From NCBI GenBank assembly GCA_021151685.1, contig JAGKWS010000063.1, positions 1-37,258 of the forward strand: DNA of 37,258 bases, read 5' to 3'. Positions 16,312 to 24,112 of the stretch are shown here, one piece after another. Every line of letters begins with the position of its first letter. Within the stretch, counting starts at the first letter, position 1. The notes under the pieces are model-generated. The model did no database searches and was not told where the DNA came from. It was given only the letters and a program-made list of their open reading frames with translations. The position numbers and the translations under genes are program-made. The DNA is from Chitinophagaceae bacterium. GTDB lineage: Bacteria > Bacteroidota > Bacteroidia > Chitinophagales > Chitinophagaceae.

Positions 16312-18264
16312 ATGAAGTTATCGGTTATTGTAGTAAACTATAATGTCAAGTATTTTCTGGAGGTGTGCCTGCATTCGGTATTGCGGGCCACAGAAAATAT
16401 TGCGGCAGAGGTAATAGTGGTAGACAATAACTCTACCGATGATAGCTGTGCCATGGTGCGCCAAAAGTTTCCATCGGTTATGCTTATAGCGAATAAGGAT
16501 AACAAGGGCTTCTCCCGTGCCAACAATCAGGCGGTAGAGATTGCCAAAGGGGAGTACATTCTGTTCCTGAACCCCGACACCGTAATGCCGGAAGATTTCT
16601 TTGAAAAAACCATACCCTACATGGATGCCCACCCGGGGGCAGGTGCCCTGGGGCCAAGGCTTATAGATGGTAAGGGACAGTTTGCACCCGACTCCAAAAA
16701 GTCTTTCCCTTCATTGTCGGTAGCCATTTTCAAGACTACGGGTATCAATAAAATATTCAGCAAGTCGGCATGGATCAATAAATACTATGCCGTGCATATA
16801 GGCGAGCATGAAACAGCCCCCGTCGATGTGCTGTCTGGTTGTTGTATGTTGGTGCGCCGTTCGGCCATGGATATCGCTGGTGGCCCTTTCGATGAAGATT
16901 ACTTTATGTATTGCGAAGATGTAGATCTTTCTTACCGCATACAAAAGGCCGGGTTTCAGAATGTTTACTTTCCCGGGGCCGACCTGATACACTATAAAGG
17001 CGAGAGTACCCGCAAAATGACGCTCTCTTACGTGCGTATTTTTAATGAAGCATTGGTAACGTTTGTACGGAAGCACTACACCAAACAGCAGGCGGGTTTG
17101 TTTATTTTGTTCATTCATGCGGGTATTGTGTTGCGGGCCATATTGGGTACGGTAAAGCGCGCACTCAAGGTGTTGCACATGCCACTTATTGATGCGCTTA
17201 TTCTGCTTACCACACTGTGGGGCATCAAAGAGTTTTGGGTAAATGAGGTGAAGAATATGGCCCCTATTACCGGCACTGTAGTGTATGCTACCTTTCCGGC
17301 CTACATATTGTTGTGGTTGCTGGCGTTGTTTTTTAATGGAGCCTACGACCAGCCCTACCGGGCACTGAAGGTGGCACGGGGTATGATTTTTGGTACTATT
17401 ATCATACTTGCCTATTACGGTTTGTTGCCGCCCGAGTATCGCTATTCCCGAGCTATTATTATTTTCTCGGGTACCGCTGGTACTGTATTCCTTTTAGGGC
17501 TTCACGAATTGCTTTATCGTATGGGTATTCTGAAATACATACCTTACGATACACTGCCCCACAAGGCCGTAATAGTAGCCAACGAAGAGGCGTACGAGCA
17601 AACGGCCGCTGTATTGCGTCAGGTAAATTATGCTCCGCAGTTGGCTGGTCGCATCAGCCCATCCGGTACAGGGGCCGATGCGCTGGCCCCTGTGGCCGAT
17701 ATGAAGCAATTGCTCTACACCACCGGTGTAAACGAAGTAATCTTTTGCATTAACGGGCTTACCTATAACGAAGTGTTTCGGCAAATGCAGCAATGTGGTG
17801 CCGATTATGAGTACAAGATTCACCTGCCGGGTGGCAATAGTTTTGTGGGTAGCAACTCCAGTGCCACCTCTGGCGATTTGTACACCATAGACCGCCGTTA
17901 CAACCTGGCCAGCTTTGCCCAACTGCGCAACAAGCGTATGATAGATATTGCTGCTGCTGGTTGCTTTCTGCTGTTATGGCCTTTTCTGGCCATGGTGGTA
18001 AAAAAGCCCGGTACCTTTTTGCAGTTTTGTATAGCAGTTCTTTGGGGCAAACGGTCGTGGGTGGGGTATGCAGCCGGTGTGCCGGTTGCTCATTTGCCCC
18101 CCATTCGTCAGGGTATTATTGGCCCTTACAATTTGTTGCCCGGCTACCAGCCTGCCGAAAAAGTATGCAAAGCACTCAACGACAGTTATGCACAAGACTA
18201 TACTGCCGGTACCGATGTGGCACTTATACTCCGCAATTTGCGTTATTTGGGTGGTGGCCTTTAG
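16312..18264 (+). CDS. GT2 glycosyltransferase fused to a degenerate sugar-phosphate transferase module
   Basis: A 650-residue fusion. Residues about 1-255 are a GT2 domain of the rhamnosyltransferase kind: VIVVNYNV, VIVVDNNSTDDS, LFLNPDTVMPEDF and YFMYCEDVDLSYR. Three to four membrane helices follow (about 260-400), then a Rossmann-like segment (KAVIVANEEAYEQTAAVLRQ, VNEVIFCINGL) as found before the catalytic part of WcaJ/WbaP phosphoglycosyl transferases. The end keeps that family's reentrant-helix-like stretch (MIDIAAAGCFLLLWPFL) and tail (WGKRSWVGYA, YNLLPGY, LNDSYAQDYTAGTDVALILRNL). The catalytic core between them, with the KFRTM and Asp-Glu motifs, is missing. So the GT2 part is likely active in surface-polysaccharide synthesis and the tail is likely not catalytic. 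I chose ATG 16312 over a GTG two codons upstream. Confidence 0.88.
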   Translation: MKLSVIVVNYNVKYFLEVCLHSVLRATENIAAEVIVVDNNSTDDSCAMVRQKFPSVMLIANKDNKGFSRANNQAVEIAKGEYILFLNPDTVMPEDFFEKTIPYMDAHPGAGALGPRLIDGKGQFAPDSKKSFPSLSVAIFKTTGINKIFSKSAWINKYYAVHIGEHETAPVDVLSGCCMLVRRSAMDIAGGPFDEDYFMYCEDVDLSYRIQKAGFQNVYFPGADLIHYKGESTRKMTLSYVRIFNEALVTFVRKHYTKQQAGLFILFIHAGIVLRAILGTVKRALKVLHMPLIDALILLTTLWGIKEFWVNEVKNMAPITGTVVYATFPAYILLWLLALFFNGAYDQPYRALKVARGMIFGTIIILAYYGLLPPEYRYSRAIIIFSGTAGTVFLLGLHELLYRMGILKYIPYDTLPHKAVIVANEEAYEQTAAVLRQVNYAPQLAGRISPSGTGADALAPVADMKQLLYTTGVNEVIFCINGLTYNEVFRQMQQCGADYEYKIHLPGGNSFVGSNSSATSGDLYTIDRRYNLASFAQLRNKRMIDIAAAGCFLLLWPFLAMVVKKPGTFLQFCIAVLWGKRSWVGYAAGVPVAHLPPIRQGIIGPYNLLPGYQPAEKVCKALNDSYAQDYTAGTDVALILRNLRYLGGGL

Positions 18265-18293
18265 GCGGGTACATACGAAGATGTGGGCAAAAT

Positions 18294-18324
18294 TTTGAAT
18301 TCTAATCATCCCTTGCTAACTTCA
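18294..18324 (+). promoter_or_regulatory. Possible promoter TTTG-N19-TAACTTCA
   Basis: TTTG at 18294-18297, 19 bases, then TAACTTCA at 18317-18324. Spacing is ideal and the -7 element has two mismatches at its 3' end. It lies 17 bases before the lipoprotein start. Confidence 0.4.
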
Positions 18325-18340
18325 ACCCTTCAAAATCAGC

Positions 18341-18598
18341 ATGCGTTACATGAGATTTCCTACTGCACCCGTTCTATTATTGGCAGCTATTTGTGCTGTA
18401 ACAGTTACATCTTGTACCAAGAAGTACACTTGCCAGTGCGCCATCAAGTATAGCGGCACACCGGGTTTGCCAGATAGCACTACCAACGAATACCGCATAT
18501 ACAACACAAAGTCGGAAGCTGAGAAACTGTGTAAAGAAGAATCTTACGAAAAAACGCAGAACGGCATCAAGGTTACTGAAACCTGCAAGTTGTACTAA
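18341..18598 (+). CDS. Small lipoprotein
   Basis: An 85-residue protein with a signal peptide and lipobox TVTSC, lipid-bearing Cys at residue 25, followed by TKKYTCQCAIKYSG. The mature 60 residues are Lys/Thr/Glu-rich with a predicted helix SEAEKLCKEESYEK and four further Cys (in CQC, KLCKE and TCKLY) that could form two disulfides. I do not recognise a family; short Cys-bearing lipoproteins of this layout are common in Chitinophagaceae. An ATG three codons in is an alternative start. It has its own likely promoter and a terminator. Confidence 0.78.
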   Translation: MRYMRFPTAPVLLLAAICAVTVTSCTKKYTCQCAIKYSGTPGLPDSTTNEYRIYNTKSEAEKLCKEESYEKTQNGIKVTETCKLY

Positions 18599-18673
18599 GT
18601 TGTATTACTGCATGTCTGTAATTTCTTTTTAAAATAGAATGTCTTCTTAGTTTTATAGCATTTGAAAGCCTGC

Positions 18674-18702
18674 ATCCCGGATACAATTATCCGGGATTTT
18701 TT
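18674..18702 (+). terminator. Rho-independent terminator after the small lipoprotein
   Basis: A 9-bp stem ATCCCGGAT / ATCCGGGAT with an ACAATT loop is followed by six T residues, 75 bases after the stop codon. Confidence 0.85.
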
Positions 18703-18830
18703 GTGTGTATAATATTGCCACCCGCCATTGCTGCCATCTTCATTTATGTTGGTATAATAAAAAAACTCTGTAGCTTGTCATGACGATAGTCATCATTATA
18801 GTGGGCTGTTTGGTGTAAATTTTGCAGCTT

Positions 18831-21296
18831 ATGTATAACGGTATCACTGGCAAGGAAGCTGAAGTGCGGTTACAGCAATATGGCTATAACGAGTTGCCGT
18901 CGGCAAAGCCCAAAAATGTTACACAGATAGCTGCCGAGGTAATGAAGGAGCCTATGTTTTTACTACTCATAGGCTGTGGCTCGCTGTACATGATTCTTGG
19001 CGACTATCGCGAGGGGGCAGTATTGCTGTCAACCATACTGTTGATAATTTCTATCACGTTTTACCAGTATCGCAAAACAGAGAAAGCACTGGATGCCCTA
19101 AAGCAGTTATCCTCGCCCCGTGCATTGGTGAAGCGCGATGGGGTAGAAGTACGCATACCCGGCCGCGAGGTGGTACCAGACGATGTGCTGATACTGAATG
19201 AAGGCGATAGAATACCCGCCGATGCGGTGATACTGGTAACTACTCATGTTCAGATAGATGAGTCGCTGCTTACAGGAGAGTCTATGCCTGTTGCCAAACA
19301 TACCGATGACGACAATGCACAGTTGTATGCCGGTACACTGGTAGTGCAAGGCCGGTGTATAGCCCGTGCTACCAAAACGGGGCTACAATCGCAATTGGGC
19401 AAGATAGCCACCAGTTTGGATGCGTTGAAAGATAGCCCCACCCGCCTGCAGGGCGAGATGAAGGTACTCATCCGGAAATTTGCCATCGCCGGTGCGCTTA
19501 TCAGTGTTACCGTTATTGTGGTTGCATATCTTACAAGGGGGCATTTTATACAGGCATTGCTACAGGGGCTGGCATCGGCCATGGCCATTTTGCCCGAAGA
19601 GTTTCCGGTGGTGATGACGGTGTTTTTTGCATTGGGGGCATGGCGTTTGTCTAAGAAAAATGTACTTACCCGCAAATCATCGGCCATAGAAACATTGGGC
19701 GCAGCCACCGTTTTGTGCAGCGACAAAACGGGCACCATCACCCAAAACAAAATGGTAGTGGCTGCATTTGCTACCCCCCAATATGGTCCTGTATTGATAG
19801 CAGACAGTGCAGAAGCTGCTACAGAAATAATAAGTGTGGCGCAAATGGCCTCTGTGCAGGAAACTATAGACCCTATGGATATGGCTATACACGCTATGGC
19901 TGGTAGCATGGGGCTGCCGCCGCAGATGGGCAAATTGGTAAAAGAGTTTTCTCTTAGCAAAGAGTTGCTGGCCATGACAAGGGTATATGCACGGAGCGAT
20001 GGCTCCTATATAGCGGCTTGCAAGGGCGCACCAGAAGCCGTGCTGGGTTTGTGCCAGCATAGCGAAACCGATTTGGCAAAGTATATGCAATATTTGGGGC
20101 ATCTGGCACAAAGTGGCTACCGTGTATTGGGGGTAGCTACAGCGCATATATCTCATGTGCCGCAGCAACAATCTACTATAGGCTTTTCTTTTGTAGGCTT
20201 GCTGGCTTTTGAAGACCCCATAAGGCCCGAAGTGCCACAAGCCATAAGCGATTGCCTGAAGGCTGGGATAAGAGTCATCATGATAACCGGAGACCACCCG
20301 GCCACAGCACAGGCTATAGCTGGCAAGGCCGGGCTACCCGATAGTGGGGTAGTAACCGGTGCCGAACTGGTGGCAATGACCGATGAGGAATTGAAGGCTC
20401 GCATCCGTACGGTAGGTGTTTTTGCCCGTATAGCCCCAGACCATAAGCTGAGGATAGTAAAAGCCCTTAAAGACAATGGAGATATAGTAGCCATGACCGG
20501 CGACGGGGTAAATGATGCGCCGGCCCTCAAGGCGGCCGATATAGGTATTGCTATGGGCTTCAAGGGCACCGATGTAGCGCGGGAAGCTTCATCATTGGTC
20601 TTGCTCGACGATAATTTTGCCTCCATAGTTGGGGCCGTCAGGCTGGGGCGGCGCATATTCGATAATATGCAGAAGGCCATGTCCTATATTCTGGCTATTC
20701 ACATCCCCATTATAGGGTTGGCACTGCTGCCAGCTTTTTTTCCAAAACTACCGCTGTTGTTGCTACCGTTGCACATAGTGTTTATGGAGCTCATTATAGA
20801 CCCTGTATGTTCAGTTGCTTTCGAGTCGGAACAGGAAGAGCGAGGTATTATGACCCGGTCGCCCAGAGCCCTGAATGAGCGTTTCTTTGGTGGCCGCAAT
20901 GTGTTGCGCAGCATATTGCAAGGCTTACTGTTGCTTACCATGGTATTGGCGGTGTATTTTATTACCATCACAGAAGGGCACCTCGATGGCGAGATAAGAG
21001 CCATCACCTTCACCTCATTAATTCTGGGCAATATCTTTCTTATACTCACCAACCTGTCGCGCACACGGTCGTTTATTGCCGTACTCACCGAGCGCAATTA
21101 TGCTACCATCATCATACTGTTTGTAGCCATAGGGTTGCTCACGGCCGTTCTTTTTGTACCGCAGTTACGGGCCTTGTTCAGTTTTCGTTTTCCCGGCTAC
21201 AGCCATTTTGTGGTATCTCTTGCAGGTGCGGCATGTATGTTGGCCGTGTTCGAGCTGGCCAAGCTATACCGGGTGCGCCGGGGTGTACGTATATAG
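18831..21296 (+). CDS. P2-type cation-transporting ATPase
   Basis: This 821-residue inner-membrane pump contains every P-type landmark. These are an N-terminal cation-ATPase segment (GITGKEAEVRLQQYGYNELP), the actuator TGES, the phosphorylation site CSDKTGTITQNKM (D about 296), nucleotide-binding KGAPE, and hinge TGDGVNDAPALKAADIGIAMG, plus about ten membrane helices. TM4 carries PEEFPVV where Ca2+ pumps have PEGLP, and TM6 carries ELIIDPVCS. The class fits Ca2+/Mn2+-like P2 ATPases, but the substrate is not certain. It lacks heavy-metal CPC motifs and metal-binding domains, so it is not a CopA/ZntA type. I use ATG 18831 rather than the TTG three codons earlier. A near-consensus TAAATTTT lies just upstream. 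Confidence 0.93.
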   Translation: MYNGITGKEAEVRLQQYGYNELPSAKPKNVTQIAAEVMKEPMFLLLIGCGSLYMILGDYREGAVLLSTILLIISITFYQYRKTEKALDALKQLSSPRALVKRDGVEVRIPGREVVPDDVLILNEGDRIPADAVILVTTHVQIDESLLTGESMPVAKHTDDDNAQLYAGTLVVQGRCIARATKTGLQSQLGKIATSLDALKDSPTRLQGEMKVLIRKFAIAGALISVTVIVVAYLTRGHFIQALLQGLASAMAILPEEFPVVMTVFFALGAWRLSKKNVLTRKSSAIETLGAATVLCSDKTGTITQNKMVVAAFATPQYGPVLIADSAEAATEIISVAQMASVQETIDPMDMAIHAMAGSMGLPPQMGKLVKEFSLSKELLAMTRVYARSDGSYIAACKGAPEAVLGLCQHSETDLAKYMQYLGHLAQSGYRVLGVATAHISHVPQQQSTIGFSFVGLLAFEDPIRPEVPQAISDCLKAGIRVIMITGDHPATAQAIAGKAGLPDSGVVTGAELVAMTDEELKARIRTVGVFARIAPDHKLRIVKALKDNGDIVAMTGDGVNDAPALKAADIGIAMGFKGTDVAREASSLVLLDDNFASIVGAVRLGRRIFDNMQKAMSYILAIHIPIIGLALLPAFFPKLPLLLLPLHIVFMELIIDPVCSVAFESEQEERGIMTRSPRALNERFFGGRNVLRSILQGLLLLTMVLAVYFITITEGHLDGEIRAITFTSLILGNIFLILTNLSRTRSFIAVLTERNYATIIILFVAIGLLTAVLFVPQLRALFSFRFPGYSHFVVSLAGAACMLAVFELAKLYRVRRGVRI

Positions 21297-21512
21297 TAGC
21301 CGCAGGCATCTTTGCTACAGTACAGGGAGAAACCCGTTTCGACTGCTTATTGTGGTGGCACTTATGCCACAATACGATGCCGTGCCAACAAAATACTTGT
21401 CTTTTAGGTAAGGCAAATCAGCAGCAATCCTCATTGTACCATCTTTGTACCCTTGTTGAGACGTGTTTTTTCAATGCCTTATGCTCATGTCTTTCGCAAC
21501 ACATACCAATAT

Positions 21513-21552
21513 AAAAAAGTCCCGGACTGCATAACCGTCCGGGACTTTTTTT
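21513..21552. terminator. Bidirectional terminator between ATPase and Bax-inhibitor genes
   Basis: A 15-bp stem (a run of six A, then GTCCCGGAC, pairing with GTCCGGGAC and a T run) around a 9-base loop. U-tracts are present in both directions, so it can end both convergent transcripts. Confidence 0.9.
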
Positions 21553-21579
21553 GCGCTCATCAGCACTTTGTCGTTTCTA

Positions 21580-22344
21580 TTAGTCGCGCCTGTTACCAAA
21601 AAGACGCAATAGCATGATAAACAGGTTGATAAAGTCGAGATACAGGGTAAACGCACCCAGCAGGGCCAGCTTTTTAGAGTCGCCGGCACCCACACCTTCA
21701 AACTCTATACCAGCACCTATGCGCTTCAGTTTCTGTACATCGTAGGCGGTAAGACCGGTAAAGATGGCCACACCGGCAAAGCTGATGATGTAGTCCATAA
21801 AGCTGCTGTGCAACAACATGTTCACCATCATAGCTATAAACAAACCTACCAGACCCATTGTCAGCAAAGAGCCAAACGAGGTCAGGTCTTTATCGGTAGT
21901 GTAGCCCATAACCGCCATTACGCCAAACATAATAGCCGCAGTAGCAAAACAACCGGCTACGGAGCCCGCCGTGTAGGTAAGCAATATGAAACTGAAACTA
22001 ATACCATTAATAGCCGAGTACAATACAAATAGCAATGTTACCAGACTGGCACTCATGCGTTGCCATGCAAAAGAAATGGTGAGCATCAAACCCAGTGGGG
22101 CCAGCATCACCACCCAGCCCAGCAATCCCAATTTGGTACCCTCAGGGGTCACATTGTACAGATAACCCAGCAACGATGCGTTGCTGGCAAACAGTACCGC
22201 AAACAGAGCCGAAAGCCCCAATGCTGCAAACATCCACGTAAATACTCCCGACATAAACTTGCGCGACATAGTACCCGCGCCGCGTGCCGGAGACGAATCA
22301 AGAACGGTGTAATTCGAGAAATCGTGCTGCTTAAAATTGTTCAT
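21580..22344 (-). CDS. Bax inhibitor-1 / YccA family membrane protein
   Basis: This 254-residue protein has seven hydrophobic segments and a soluble N-terminus of about 30 residues. BI-1 family marks are FMSGVFTWMFAALGLSALFA at the first helix, INGISFSFIL, the late FTGLTAYDVQKLKRIG and ALTLYLDFINLF-like ending (here GAFTLYLDFINLFIMLLRLF). Homologues form pH-sensitive calcium leak channels; the role in bacteria is poorly known. It lies 29 bases downstream of the exported-protein gene and is probably the last gene of an ispD-led operon ending at the bidirectional terminator. Confidence 0.93.
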   Translation of the reverse strand: MNNFKQHDFSNYTVLDSSPARGAGTMSRKFMSGVFTWMFAALGLSALFAVLFASNASLLGYLYNVTPEGTKLGLLGWVVMLAPLGLMLTISFAWQRMSASLVTLLFVLYSAINGISFSFILLTYTAGSVAGCFATAAIMFGVMAVMGYTTDKDLTSFGSLLTMGLVGLFIAMMVNMLLHSSFMDYIISFAGVAIFTGLTAYDVQKLKRIGAGIEFEGVGAGDSKKLALLGAFTLYLDFINLFIMLLRLFGNRRD

Positions 22345-22373
22345 TGTCTGTTGAATCTTATTTCAATGTAAAA

Positions 22374-23216
22374 TTACATTTTTTCCGCTATTTCAGAGGT
22401 GCGCACCTTCATAGCCACATCAAAATCGTACAATATGTTGCTGTACGTCAACGCATAGTTGCGCGCCAGTATGGCATAGTCTCGCTGACGAAACCAAGTA
22501 GTCAGTTCTTTATAAATTACATCCTTTTCATATCCTTTCTTTGGGGTAATGCGGAACTGGTAACACATCTGCCCGTCCAGCTCCGTAAGCGATATTCTGA
22601 AATCATACTTCTTCGCTTCATCTTCCTCGTATATCGATGCTCTGTCGGGCATCAGGGGTATGCCCTGTATTCTATGGCCGGGGTTAAAGATCAGTTGTTT
22701 CAGCTCGTGTTTATTGCGTTCCAGCTTACCCTTACCCCTCATATCCATCTTGCCGGCTACTATATCGTCTTCGTTACACACAGGTTCTTTGGTTACAAAC
22801 AGGTAGTCGAACAAGGATGTGGTGTAGTAGTTATTCTCGCCATTGCGCTTGTAGTAGTCGCCCGTGGTTTGTTGTTCTTCTATCACCATGCTCCGGCAGT
22901 GGTTGGTTATTTCCTGCCGGCCTGTGGTGCGTTGGGTGGCTATTATTATACGGTCGCTGTTGTAGGCTTTTATATCGCTGTGCATACGGTAGGGCACCAA
23001 ATGCATACTGCGGAATGCCTTGTAAAACGTGGTATCGGCCCGTGCCCTGCGCACAAATGCCTGCACATCAAAGTTGCTGCGTATCACAAATGTATCCAGC
23101 GTTATAGGCTGGCTGAAGATGCTCAGCGAGTCGGGTACAGGCACACTTTGTCCGTGAGCAATTGCAGCCGTTATCAACATGGCTATCGCAGACAGTATGC
23201 CAGTTATGCGGGTCAT
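22374..23216 (-). CDS. Unrecognised exported protein in the ispD operon
   Basis: A 280-residue protein with a signal peptide ending IAHGQS. The mature part has no membrane helix; it opens SIFSQPITLDTFVI, then SNFDVQAFVRRARADTTFYKAFRSMHLVPY. Alternating beta strands with many Tyr and charged residues follow, ending with a segment rich in aromatic residues (ELTTWFRQRDYAILARNYAL, YSNILYDFDVAMKV). I believe it belongs to a conserved Bacteroidota exported family without a name. Its ATG overlaps the ispD stop in an ATGA junction, so translation is coupled to ispD. Function unknown. Confidence 0.8.
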   Translation of the reverse strand: MTRITGILSAIAMLITAAIAHGQSVPVPDSLSIFSQPITLDTFVIRSNFDVQAFVRRARADTTFYKAFRSMHLVPYRMHSDIKAYNSDRIIIATQRTTGRQEITNHCRSMVIEEQQTTGDYYKRNGENNYYTTSLFDYLFVTKEPVCNEDDIVAGKMDMRGKGKLERNKHELKQLIFNPGHRIQGIPLMPDRASIYEEDEAKKYDFRISLTELDGQMCYQFRITPKKGYEKDVIYKELTTWFRQRDYAILARNYALTYSNILYDFDVAMKVRTSEIAEKM

Positions 23217-23896
23217 GTACTGCTTTTCAGCAACGTTTCGGCAATAATCATATCGCCCGGATTGGTTATTTTCAAGTTGTCGCGCTCGCCCTCTACAAGG
23301 TGTACATTATATCCCGAGGCCTCAATTACCGTAGCTTCATCGGTAAATGCCGGATGGTAATCGGTCTCGAATGCCGGCAGTAATATACTGGTCTGAAACG
23401 TTTGCGGTGTTTGTACAATGCGCAGCCCGTTCCGGTCTACCGGGTCCGATGTACCGTCTTCATTCAGCAGGCGCATACTGTCTACAACGGGTATGCAGGG
23501 TATGGCACTGCCGTGGTCCAGTGCATGCTCGTAGCAGCGGTATATAAGTGTTTTAGATACCAGTGGGCGCACCCCATCGTGTACAAACACAATACCATCG
23601 TCTTTTATGGCTTTCAATCCATTTTGTACACTGTGGAAACGGGTTTCGCCACCTGTTGCAAAACTTACATTTTGTGTGCCTATATAAGATTTGATGATGG
23701 TATGCACACCATTCACCTGGTCGGCAGGTACCACCAGTATGATACGTACATCCGAAAAAGCGTGTGCAAACGCCAGTATAGAATGGCATAAAACCGGCAT
23801 ACCCATCAGTGGCAGAAATTGTTTGGGTATACTGGTGCCCATGCGGGTTCCCTGCCCCCCGGCAACTATTATCGCATATTTTTTAATGGTACTCAT
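23213..23896 (-). CDS. ispD: 2-C-methyl-D-erythritol 4-phosphate cytidylyltransferase
   Basis: This 227-residue cytoplasmic enzyme transfers CMP from CTP to methylerythritol phosphate, the third step of the MEP isoprenoid pathway. Motifs visible are the nucleotide-binding VAGGQGTRMG, IPKQFLPL, ATGGETRFHSVQNGL, VHDGVRPLVS, QTPQTF, TDEATVIEASG and EGERDNLKIT. Length and order are those of the family. It is the first gene of a likely three-gene operon and is divergent from aconitase. Confidence 0.95.
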   Translation of the reverse strand: MSTIKKYAIIVAGGQGTRMGTSIPKQFLPLMGMPVLCHSILAFAHAFSDVRIILVVPADQVNGVHTIIKSYIGTQNVSFATGGETRFHSVQNGLKAIKDDGIVFVHDGVRPLVSKTLIYRCYEHALDHGSAIPCIPVVDSMRLLNEDGTSDPVDRNGLRIVQTPQTFQTSILLPAFETDYHPAFTDEATVIEASGYNVHLVEGERDNLKITNPGDMIIAETLLKSST

Positions 23897-24077
23897 AGTG
23901 TGTATCGCGACTTATTACTGCAAAAAAAGCACAATTATCGGTAAGCGGCAACAGGCATTTCACGGTGCGATAGCAGTTTATCAGGCATTGATGTCTGAAA
24001 AACGGTACGTAAGACATCCCATATTTTTTACATTAGGGTGTTCCGATTTTGCATTTTAATTATTATGTCGGATTCGG

Positions 24078-24085
24078 TAACTTCG
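24078..24085 (+). promoter_or_regulatory. Possible -7 element TAACTTCG for aconitase
   Basis: One mismatch from TAnnTTTG, 27 bases upstream of the ATG at 24113. No good -33 was found. If used, it rules out the in-frame ATG at 24065. Confidence 0.35.
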
Positions 24086-24112
24086 CAACGCAAATTAAGC
24101 TCCCAAATAGAA

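Noticed and set aside
18822..18830. TTG start three codons upstream of the P-type ATPase ATG
   Set aside because: The TTG overlaps the near-consensus -7 element; the ATG at 18831 fits the family opening.
21355..21370. Hairpin GTGGCA-CTTA-TGCCAC after the ATPase gene
   Set aside because: It has no U-tract; the strong bidirectional terminator downstream at 21513-21552 is the better end signal.
22344..23360. 338-codon plus-strand frame over the ispD operon
   Set aside because: Antisense to two coupled real genes; its product has Tyr/His/Cys-rich composition typical of shadow frames.
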